From Burkholderiales bacterium (lineage in GTDB: Bacteria > Pseudomonadota > Gammaproteobacteria > Burkholderiales > Burkholderiaceae_C): a stretch of DNA of 12,521 nt. The stretch is taken from positions 1 to 12,521 of the forward strand of contig CANFNE010000045.1 in the NCBI GenBank assembly GCA_947448105.1, given 5' to 3'. Positions within the stretch are counted from its first letter, which is position 1. Each line of letters starts with the position of its first letter. This document shows, one piece after another, positions 7,672 to 12,521 of this stretch. The position numbers and the translations under genes were made by a program. The notes beneath the pieces were generated by a model. The model was not told the origin of the DNA and did no database searches. It worked only from the letters and a program-made list of their open reading frames with translations.

Positions 7672-7695
7672 ATGAACAGGATAATTATGACAGGA
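7672..7695 (-). repeat. Imperfect direct repeat upstream of rho, CTGTCAT-like
   Basis: On the - strand TCCTGTCAT (7695-7687) is followed by TCCTGTTCAT (7681-7672), separated by five A/T bases. It lies about 150 bases before rho in an AT-rich patch that also holds possible -10 sequences such as CATAAT (7689-7684). It may be part of the rho promoter or an operator. The first copy matches a Pho-box half-site, but the 14-base period differs from the 11 bases of a standard Pho box. Confidence 0.35.
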
Positions 7696-7709
7696 AATCT
7701 GGGGGCAAA

Positions 7710-7732
7710 ATAAAACCGGGCGCACCCGGTTT
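7710..7732 (-). terminator. Intrinsic terminator after trxA
   Basis: On the - strand AAACCGGG (7732-7725), a TGCG loop and CCCGGTTT (7720-7713) form an 8-base-pair stem running into TTATTTT. It lies about 60 bases after the trxA stop. Two smaller inverted repeats precede it (7774-7789 and 7739-7752). It should separate trxA transcripts from rho. Confidence 0.85.
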
Positions 7733-7790
7733 CTTTGGCTGACTTGCGTCAGTAAAACACCCGGCGCGCCGCATGGCGCCAGGGCGCCAA

Positions 7791-8120
7791 TTACATCTGT
7801 TCGTCGATGAATGCCACGAGCTGCGACTTGCTCAGTGCGCCGACCTTGGTGGCCGCCAGCTTGCCGTCCTTGAACAGCATCAGTGTGGGAATGCCGCGAA
7901 TGCCAAACTTGGCAGGAATTTCGCGGTTCTCGTCCACATTCATTTTGGCGATTTGCAACTTGCCTTCGTAAGCCACCGACACTTCGTCCAGAATGGGGGC
8001 AATCATCTTGCAAGGGCCGCACCATTCGGCCCAGTAGTCCACCAAAATGGGCTGTGCCGACTGAAGCACATCGGCTTCAAAGGTGGCATCGGTGACGTGT
8101 TTGACGAGATCGCTGGCCAT
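7791..8120 (-). CDS. trxA: Thioredoxin (TrxA)
   Basis: This 109-residue protein is a single thioredoxin domain of standard length. Thioredoxin is a cytoplasmic dithiol reductant that passes electrons from thioredoxin reductase to ribonucleotide reductase, methionine sulfoxide reductase and other targets. The redox site is WCGPCKM with C34 and C37. The buried Asp at 28 (VDYWAEW), cis-Pro at 78 (RGIPTLMLFK) and the VGALSK turn are all present. The ATG at 8120 gives the usual MASDLVKHVTD start. AAGGAA lies 7 bases upstream, so a longer reading from 8186 is not needed. It is divergent from the flavoprotein gene. The trxA-rho neighbourhood is conserved in many proteobacteria, including E. coli. 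Confidence 0.98.
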   Translation of the reverse strand: MASDLVKHVTDATFEADVLQSAQPILVDYWAEWCGPCKMIAPILDEVSVAYEGKLQIAKMNVDENREIPAKFGIRGIPTLMLFKDGKLAATKVGALSKSQLVAFIDEQM

Positions 8121-8127
8121 AAAAATA

Positions 8128-8133
8128 TTCCTT
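8128..8133 (-). promoter_or_regulatory. Ribosome binding site of trxA
   Basis: AAGGAA on the - strand ends 7 bases before the ATG at 8120. It decides the start against the longer in-frame ATG at 8186. Confidence 0.7.
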
Positions 8134-8215
8134 CGGGGGTGGTAGGTGCTGCGCGGTTGAAATCGATTGTGACAGAAAGCAAACAAGGACTGGCCCTAAG
8201 CCTCACTATGAACGG

Positions 8216-8221
8216 TATAGA
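8216..8221 (+). promoter_or_regulatory. Possible -10 element for the flavoprotein gene
   Basis: TATAGA lies 56 bases before the ATG at 8278, in the 157-base gap between the divergent trxA and flavoprotein genes. A start about 7 bases downstream would place the transcript 5' end at the foot of the 8229-8249 hairpin. No good -35 box is seen. Confidence 0.3.
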
Positions 8222-8249
8222 AAAAATTGCCAGCGCACGCTGCGCTGGC
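8221..8249 (-). terminator. Perfect hairpin with T-tract, terminator-like on the - strand
   Basis: Arms GCCAGCGCA (8229-8237) and TGCGCTGGC (8241-8249) are a perfect 9-base inverted repeat around a 3-base spacer. On the - strand the hairpin is followed by AATTTTTT (8228-8221), which is textbook intrinsic-terminator form. No - strand gene lies just upstream of it, so it would stop antisense transcription through the flavoprotein gene, possibly from ffs, before trxA. On the + strand it would sit in the leader of the flavoprotein mRNA. Confidence 0.5.
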
Positions 8250-8277
8250 GCGTTACCAAGCATTGCGTGGGCGCGCC

Positions 8278-9537
8278 ATGCCCGCTGAACTTCCCGTCGT
8301 TGTGGTGGGCGGCGGCCCCGCTGGTTTGATGGCGGCGCAGCAGATCAGCCGGGCGGGCCACGCAGTGCATCTGTTTGACGCCATGCCCACGGTGGGGCGC
8401 AAGTTTTTGCTCGCGGGCAAGGGCGGCCTTAATTTGACGCATTCTGAAGTGCACGATGCGTTTGCCAGCCGCTATGGCGCGCGCCGAGCGCAGATGGAGC
8501 CGCTGTTGCAGGACTTGGATTCCGATGCGGTACGCGCCTGGGCCCAAGACCTGGGCGTGGAGACGTTTGTCGGCACGTCCGGCCGGGTTTTCCCCAAAGA
8601 CCTGAAGGCTGCTCCCTTGTTGCGCGCCTGGCTGGCACGCCTGCGCCACCCGGCGCAAGGCGCGCCGGTGCAGTTTCATATGCGCCACCGCTGGACCGGT
8701 TGGAATCCGCAGGGCGATCTGACCTTTGCAACCTCGGCGGGTGAGGTCTGCGTGCAGGCCAAGGCGGTCGTGCTGGCGCTGGGCGGCGGCAGTTGGGCGC
8801 GTTTGGGGTCGGACGGCGCTTGGGTGGCGCTGCTGCAGGCGCGTGGCGTGGACGTTTCGCCCTTGTTGCCCGCCAATTGCGGTTTTGACGTGGCCGGTGG
8901 CTGGAGTCCCTTTTTTGCCGAAAAATTCGCTGGTCAACCCTTTAAGACGGTGGCTATCACGGTGCCCGGTGAGCGCGCCGGCTCAGCGCCTCTGTTTCAA
9001 CGCAAAGGCGAATTTGTAGCGACTGCCACAGGTGTTGAAGGCAGTCTGATTTACGCCGCCGCGCAGGTCTTGCGCGACGCCTTGCTGCGCGCAGGGCGGG
9101 CTGGTTTTTTGCTGGATTTGCTGCCCGACATGAGCCACGAGCGCGTGCTGGCCGAAGTGCGCCACCCGCGCGGCTCGCGTTCACTTTCAAGCCACCTGAA
9201 AAGCCGTTTGCACTTAGACGGCATCAAGGCAGGCATTTTGCGTGAGTGTTTGCCCAAAGCCAGTTTTGACGACCCGGTGGCGCTGGCCGCGGGCATCAAG
9301 GCGCTACCCATCTCCTTGCAAGCCACGCGCCCGATGGACGAGGCGATCAGCAGCGCCGGCGGCGTGCGGTTTGAAGGATTGAACGCTGGGCTGATGTTGC
9401 AGTCGTTGCCTGGCGTGTTTTGCGCCGGTGAAATGCTCGATTGGGAGGCGCCCACCGGCGGCTACCTGCTCAGTGCGTCGCTGGCCACAGGGCGCCGGGC
9501 GGCACACGGTGTGCTGGAGTACCTGAACAAAATATGA
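8278..9537 (+). CDS. HI0933/BaiN-family FAD-dependent oxidoreductase (TIGR03862-type flavoprotein)
   Basis: This 419-residue flavoprotein has an N-terminal Rossmann FAD site VVVVGGGPAGLMAAQ (GGGPAG at 11-16, acidic end of strand 2 at HLFDA). The family hallmark AGKGGLNLTHSE follows at about 46-57. The C-terminal FAD-closing block GVFCAGEMLDWEAPTGGY spans about 379-396. This AGKGGLNLTHSE...DWEAPTGGY form is typical, as I know it, of the TIGR03862 branch of HI0933-like proteins. The physiological substrate is unknown for this branch; BaiN of gut clostridia acts on bile-acid intermediates, but that function should not be transferred here. The ATG at 8278 is preferred because VVVVGGG follows it directly; the frame is open to a TTG at 8227 inside the hairpin. 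No clear ribosome binding site is seen. It ends 3-6 bases before the 3' end of the convergent ffs RNA. Confidence 0.88.
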   Translation: MPAELPVVVVGGGPAGLMAAQQISRAGHAVHLFDAMPTVGRKFLLAGKGGLNLTHSEVHDAFASRYGARRAQMEPLLQDLDSDAVRAWAQDLGVETFVGTSGRVFPKDLKAAPLLRAWLARLRHPAQGAPVQFHMRHRWTGWNPQGDLTFATSAGEVCVQAKAVVLALGGGSWARLGSDGAWVALLQARGVDVSPLLPANCGFDVAGGWSPFFAEKFAGQPFKTVAITVPGERAGSAPLFQRKGEFVATATGVEGSLIYAAAQVLRDALLRAGRAGFLLDLLPDMSHERVLAEVRHPRGSRSLSSHLKSRLHLDGIKAGILRECLPKASFDDPVALAAGIKALPISLQATRPMDEAISSAGGVRFEGLNAGLMLQSLPGVFCAGEMLDWEAPTGGYLLSASLATGRRAAHGVLEYLNKI

Positions 9538-9540
9538 GGG

Positions 9541-9638
9541 GTTGACGAGCCTTACCCCGGCACTGACTCCACAGTTAGGGCTGCTTGGTTCCCCACCTGA
9601 CCCGGTTGGCCGCTTCACCATGCGAGGAGGCCCGTCGC
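9541..9638 (-). ncRNA. ffs: Bacterial signal recognition particle RNA (4.5S RNA, small type)
   Basis: Read on the - strand, the segment at 9603-9579 gives GGUCAGG...GGGGAACC...AAGCAGCC, the conserved SRP domain IV that binds Ffh. It includes the symmetric loop and a GGAA tetraloop (9592-9589). The ends close: GACGGGCCU (9636-9628) pairs over nine bases with AGGCUCGUC (9552-9544), with one G-U, forming the long hairpin of a roughly 93-base 4.5S RNA. The RNA forms SRP with Ffh and directs ribosomes making membrane proteins to FtsY and SecYEG. The exact 3' end is uncertain by a few bases and may be set by processing. It is convergent with the flavoprotein gene and divergent from dnaX. Confidence 0.93.
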
Positions 9639-9643
9639 GGTCG

Positions 9644-9649
9644 ATTGTA
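9644..9649 (-). promoter_or_regulatory. -10 element of the ffs promoter
   Basis: TACAAT on the - strand lies 7 bases before the first paired base of the SRP RNA (9636). The discriminator CGACCGC is GC-rich, as in stable-RNA promoters under stringent control. A -35 box is not obvious. Confidence 0.55.
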
Positions 9650-9675
9650 ATGCCAGGCCTGCTTGCGCACCCCCG

Positions 9676-9681
9676 TAGAAT
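9676..9681 (+). promoter_or_regulatory. -10 element for dnaX, implying a leaderless or nearly leaderless mRNA
   Basis: TAGAAT ends 6 bases before the dnaX ATG at 9688, so a start at the usual distance falls on or next to the A of the ATG. No Shine-Dalgarno sequence is seen in this gap, which fits a leaderless transcript. No -35 box is recognised, so this rests on the -10 match and spacing. Confidence 0.4.
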
Positions 9682-9687
9682 CCAGCC

Positions 9688-11811
9688 ATGTCTTACCTCG
9701 TGCTCGCCCGCAAGTACCGCCCGCGCAATTTTGCTGAAATGGTGGGGCAGGACCATGTGGTGCAAGCCCTGAGCAACGCCCTGACCACCCAACGCCTGCA
9801 CCACGCCTATCTGTTTACCGGCACGCGCGGTGTGGGCAAGACCACGGTCTCGCGGATTTTGGCCAAGTCGCTCAACTGCCAGGGCGCAGACGGGCAGGGC
9901 GGCATCACGGCCACGCCCTGCGGCGTCTGCCAGGCCTGCACCGACATTGATTCGGGCCGCTTTGTCGATTACACCGAGCTTGACGCCGCCTCCAACCGCG
10001 GCGTAGACGAGGTGCAAGCGCTGCTCGAGCAGGCGGTGTACAAGCCGGTGCAAGGGCGCTTCAAGGTCTTCATGATCGACGAGGTGCACATGCTGACCAA
10101 CACGGCCTTCAACGCCATGTTGAAGACGCTGGAAGAGCCGCCGGACTACCTCAAATTTGTGCTCGCCACCACTGACCCGCAAAAAGTACCTGTGACGGTG
10201 CTCTCGCGTTGCCTGCAGTTCAACCTGCGGCCCATGGCGCCAGAGACGATTCGCGAGCATTTGGTGCAGGTGCTGGGCCAGGAGTCGGTCGACTCGGAGC
10301 CCCAGTCGCTGCGCCTGCTGGCGCGTGCGGCACGCGGATCCATGCGCGATGCGCTGAGTTTGACCGACCAGGCGATTGCCTTTGGCGCGGGCGCCCTGAC
10401 CGAAGCGACGGTGCGCACCATGCTTGGCAGCGTAGACCGCAGCTATGTGTTTCGCCTGATCGAGGCGCTCGCCCTGGGTGACGGGCGCACGGTGGTGCAA
10501 ACCGTGGACACCTTGCGGCTCAATGGCCTGAACGCCGCGTCCACCCTGGAAGAAATGTCGACCGTGTTGCAGCGCATGGCGGTGTTGCAAACCATGGGCT
10601 CTGCCGCTGCTGCGGACGGTGACGACGACAGTGACGCCGAAGCGGCCGACACGGCGCGCCTGGCGGCGCTCTTGCCTGCCGACGAGACGCAGCTGCTCTA
10701 CAGCATTTGCCTGCATGGACGGGGCGACCTGGGCCTGGCGCCCGACGAATACGCAGCGCTCACCATGGTGCTGCTGCGCTTGCTGGCGTTCAAGCCGGCC
10801 GGTTTTGGCCCCACACCAACGGGCACGGCGCCCTTGGCTGAAAAAAAAACTCTGAATGACGGTCCGACGGAGCCAGTGAGCGCCTCGGCGCGTGCTGCCG
10901 TGGCGCCTCAGGCCTCGTCGGCAACGGCGCCAAGTGCGGCGCGCGTTCAAGCTGCAGCTGCGTCCCATGCCCCCGCTGCCGCCGCAATGCCTGAGTCCAG
11001 TGCCGCGCCGCGTGCGGTGCAGCCTTGGGAAGACCATCCGGAGTCCCTGCATACTGCAAATGCAGCGCCGTTGCCCGCGTCCATGCCTGCGCAAGCCACG
11101 GTAGGCGCCGCCAACAACGTCAGCGCCAGCGCCAATACATCCGTCCCAACGCCACCGACACCCGCCGCAGCGATGTATTCGCAGAGCGGTGCGCTGCCCC
11201 CTGGCCAGATCCTGCCGGTGCGTGCCACCCAGCCCTGGGACGATGCGCCTGACGAGGCGCTTGAGGACGACTACGATTTTGACGAGGCCGTGGCCGACCC
11301 CGTACCCCGCGCCCCGGTGCCTGCTGCCGCTGTGGACCACCGCGTAGTCGGCGTCCCCGTGCGCCAGCAGACCGAAAGCCTGGCCGACGCCAGCGCTGCG
11401 GCGCAGGCATCGGCGGTGCTCATTCCCACCGAAGAGGGTGACTTTTGGCATGCCACGGTACAAGCTTTGGTGGACGCCCAGGCCATTGGTGCCATGGTGC
11501 GCGAACTGGCGCTGCAGTCGCAACTGGTGGCGCGCGATGAAGGCCAGTGGCTGCTGCGCGTGGAGCGCGAGTCGCTCAACCAGCCTGGCAGCCGCGATCG
11601 CCTGACGCAAGCGCTCAAGGACGCTGGTTTTGACGTGGTGCTGGCAGTGGAAGTGGGCCGTGTCACCGACAGCCCGGGCCGGCGCAACGCCCGCGCCAGC
11701 GCCGAGCGGCAAGTGGCTGCAGAACAACTGATTTACGCCACGCCGCTGGTACAGGCGCTGATGAAAGACTTTGGTGCCCGTATCGTGCCGGGCTCTATTC
11801 GGCCGCTCTGA
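9688..11811 (+). CDS. dnaX: DNA polymerase III subunits tau/gamma (DnaX)
   Basis: The 707-residue tau form is the ATPase of the clamp loader, which opens the beta clamp; tau also links the polymerase cores and DnaB. Domain I-II motifs are Walker A GTRGVGKT (45-52), four zinc cysteines (64, 78, 81, 84), Walker B DEVH (131-134), the LEEPP segment and sensor SRC (173-175). Domain III ends near residue 384. At 10841-10849 nine A's (codons E385-K386-K387) sit at the boundary with the tau-only part, and stops follow at once in both other frames, so a gamma-like product of about 387-390 residues is likely. Residues 388 to about 585 are an Ala/Pro/Ser-rich linker with two RAxQPW motifs. A conserved-looking tau C-terminal domain starts near EEGDFWHATVQ. 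ybaB and recR follow. Confidence 0.97.
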   Translation: MSYLVLARKYRPRNFAEMVGQDHVVQALSNALTTQRLHHAYLFTGTRGVGKTTVSRILAKSLNCQGADGQGGITATPCGVCQACTDIDSGRFVDYTELDAASNRGVDEVQALLEQAVYKPVQGRFKVFMIDEVHMLTNTAFNAMLKTLEEPPDYLKFVLATTDPQKVPVTVLSRCLQFNLRPMAPETIREHLVQVLGQESVDSEPQSLRLLARAARGSMRDALSLTDQAIAFGAGALTEATVRTMLGSVDRSYVFRLIEALALGDGRTVVQTVDTLRLNGLNAASTLEEMSTVLQRMAVLQTMGSAAAADGDDDSDAEAADTARLAALLPADETQLLYSICLHGRGDLGLAPDEYAALTMVLLRLLAFKPAGFGPTPTGTAPLAEKKTLNDGPTEPVSASARAAVAPQASSATAPSAARVQAAAASHAPAAAAMPESSAAPRAVQPWEDHPESLHTANAAPLPASMPAQATVGAANNVSASANTSVPTPPTPAAAMYSQSGALPPGQILPVRATQPWDDAPDEALEDDYDFDEAVADPVPRAPVPAAAVDHRVVGVPVRQQTESLADASAAAQASAVLIPTEEGDFWHATVQALVDAQAIGAMVRELALQSQLVARDEGQWLLRVERESLNQPGSRDRLTQALKDAGFDVVLAVEVGRVTDSPGRRNARASAERQVAAEQLIYATPLVQALMKDFGARIVPGSIRPL
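10841..10849 (+). promoter_or_regulatory. A9 slippery run in dnaX (programmed frameshift or transcriptional slippage site)
   Basis: Nine A's are phased as GAA AAA AAA Act, so an A AAA AAA heptamer is set for a -1 slip. After one added A (or a -1 shift) the frame reads Asn-Ser-Glu-stop (TGA 10857-10859). After one lost A (or a +1 shift) it reads Leu-stop (TGA 10853-10855). Thermus thermophilus dnaX makes gamma by transcriptional slippage on an A9 run, and E. coli by ribosomal -1 shift on A AAA AAG. A small GCGC-CTCG-GCGC hairpin lies about 35 bases downstream; no strong upstream Shine-Dalgarno-like element is seen. Confidence 0.7.
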
Positions 11812-11836
11812 TTTTTGATTTCAACCCCATCTACGT

Positions 11837-11842
11837 AAAGGA
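11837..11842 (+). promoter_or_regulatory. Ribosome binding site of ybaB
   Basis: AAAGGA ends 8 bases before the ATG at 11851, in the 39-base gap after dnaX. Confidence 0.65.
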
Positions 11843-11850
11843 AAGCTTCC

Positions 11851-12183
11851 ATGTTCAACAAAGGACAACTCGCCGGCCTCATGAAGCAAGCCCAGGCCAT
11901 GCAGGACAACATGAAAAAGGCCCAGGACGAGCTGGGCAATATAGAGGTCAGTGGCGAGTCGGGCTCCGGCCTGGTGAAAGTCACCATGACCTGCAAGCAC
12001 GAGGTGCGCCGCGTCACCATCGACCCCAGCTTGCTGGCCGACGACAAAGACATGCTCGAAGACCTGGTGGCCGCTGCCTTTAATGCTGCGCTGCGCGTGG
12101 CCGAGGAAACATCCTCGCAAAAATTGGGCAAGATCACGGCCGGCATGCCGGGCCTGCCCGGTGGCATGAAGCTGCCTTTCTAA
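11851..12183 (+). CDS. ybaB: YbaB/EbfC family nucleoid-associated protein
   Basis: The 110-residue protein is full length for the family. It shows the N-terminal helix MKQAQAMQDNMKKAQDEL, the central strands VSGESGSGLVKVTMTCKHEVRRVTIDPSLL, the helix EDLVAAAFNAALRVAEE and a Gly/Pro-rich tail ending MPGLPGGMKLPF. YbaB/EbfC proteins are small dimers that bind DNA and coat the nucleoid; the precise role is still debated, and they are nearly always encoded between dnaX and recR, as here. It is separated from dnaX by 39 bases and from recR by 32 bases with no terminator, so the three genes are probably cotranscribed. Confidence 0.96.
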   Translation: MFNKGQLAGLMKQAQAMQDNMKKAQDELGNIEVSGESGSGLVKVTMTCKHEVRRVTIDPSLLADDKDMLEDLVAAAFNAALRVAEETSSQKLGKITAGMPGLPGGMKLPF

Positions 12184-12215
12184 GGTGGCGCGACTCCCTT
12201 TGTACGGCGCCGTCG

Positions 12216-12521
12216 ATGTCTGACGCGCATTCGCTCGACACCCTGATCCAGGCCCTGCGGCGCCTGCCAGGCGTGGGAATCAAGTCGGCGCAGCGCATGG
12301 CCTTTCACCTGTTGCAGCGCGACCGCGCAGGCGCCCAGACGCTGGCACGTGCTTTGATGGAGGCCACCGAGCACGTACACCACTGCGAGCGGTGCCACAC
12401 CTTCACCCAGGACCGCATCTGCGCCACCTGCCTGGACACCCGGCGCGACCACAGCCAGCTTTGCGTGGTGGAAACACCGGCGGACCAGGCGGCGCTGGAG
12501 CGCACCGGCGCCTACCGGGGC
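12216..12521 (+). CDS. recR: Recombination mediator RecR (N-terminal part)
   Basis: The frame from ATG 12216 stays open to the last base (102 codons), so the gene is cut by the window edge; full RecR is about 200 residues. The N-terminus has the helix-hairpin-helix segment ALRRLPGVGIKSAQRMAFHLL. A Cys4 zinc finger (CERC...CATC, about residues 57-72) follows. The beginning of the Toprim domain (LCVVETPADQAALERTGAYRG) comes next. RecR works with RecO, and with RecF where present, to load RecA onto gapped single-stranded DNA coated by SSB. Its position after dnaX-ybaB matches the conserved operon. No clear ribosome binding site is visible, so translation may depend on coupling to ybaB. Confidence 0.95.
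   Translation, partial: MSDAHSLDTLIQALRRLPGVGIKSAQRMAFHLLQRDRAGAQTLARALMEATEHVHHCERCHTFTQDRICATCLDTRRDHSQLCVVETPADQAALERTGAYRG

Noticed and set aside
7672..7695. A canonical Pho box upstream of rho
   Set aside because: Only one half-site is perfect and the repeat period is 14, not 11, so it is reported as a direct repeat only.
10821..10833. GGGC/GCCC stem before the A9 run as an intrinsic terminator
   Set aside because: The stem is only 4 base pairs, it is separated from the run, and the run is A rather than T on the coding strand.
9304..11727. An 807-codon open frame on the - strand opposite dnaX
   Set aside because: It is the antisense shadow of a full-length, motif-complete dnaX in GC-rich sequence. 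Its translation is a compositionally odd Arg/His/Gly/Gln-rich string without recognisable domains, and it would also cross the SRP/flavoprotein junction.
12180..12452. A - strand open frame opposite the end of ybaB and recR
   Set aside because: It lies opposite recR, whose zinc finger and Toprim start are clear on the + strand.
1..12521. Mobile element, prophage, CRISPR, toxin-antitoxin or defence genes
   Set aside because: None is seen; every sizeable gene belongs to a housekeeping or widely conserved family, and no repeat array, transposase or integrase motif is present.

Overview
This is an ordinary chromosomal housekeeping segment of a GC-rich betaproteobacterium. It is most likely a Burkholderiales member, perhaps a Comamonadaceae relative; that placement is inferred from gene content and protein style, not from any search. 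I see no prophage, insertion sequence, CRISPR array, tRNA or rRNA, and no clearly new defence or metabolic system. The points most worth following are regulatory features in or near known genes.

Layout. (1) 2-4125, + strand: the phosphate block pstA (5' truncated)-pstB-phoU-phoB-phoR. This is the distal half of a Pst phosphate-uptake locus, followed by its PhoU modulator and the PhoB/PhoR two-component system, very tightly packed. (2) 4109-8120, - strand, in transcription order trxA, rho, rpmE2, then a multi-pass membrane protein resembling a GT-C glycosyltransferase. The last gene ends inside the 3' end of phoR. Intrinsic terminators follow trxA and rpmE2. (3) 8278-9537, + strand: an HI0933/BaiN-type flavoprotein, divergent from trxA. 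(4) About 9541-9638, - strand: the small bacterial SRP RNA (4.5S RNA, ffs). (5) 9688-12521, + strand: dnaX-ybaB-recR, a replication/recombination operon found in this order in many bacteria; recR runs off the window.

How the genes work together. PstA/PstB import phosphate. PhoU links transporter state to the PhoR kinase, which phosphorylates PhoB. Thioredoxin, Rho and ribosomal protein L31 are core functions. DnaX supplies the clamp-loader ATPase; YbaB and RecR belong to the nucleoid/recombination-repair group. SRP RNA next to dnaX-ybaB-recR recalls the scr-dnaX-yaaK-recR order of Bacillus, although here the RNA gene is divergent.

Most interesting signals: an A9 run in dnaX with immediate stops in both alternative frames, suggesting a short gamma-like product; a C-rich, G-poor rho leader that looks like a rut site; a possible leaderless dnaX transcript beside the ffs promoter; a perfect hairpin before the flavoprotein gene; and a CTGTCAT-like direct repeat upstream of rho.
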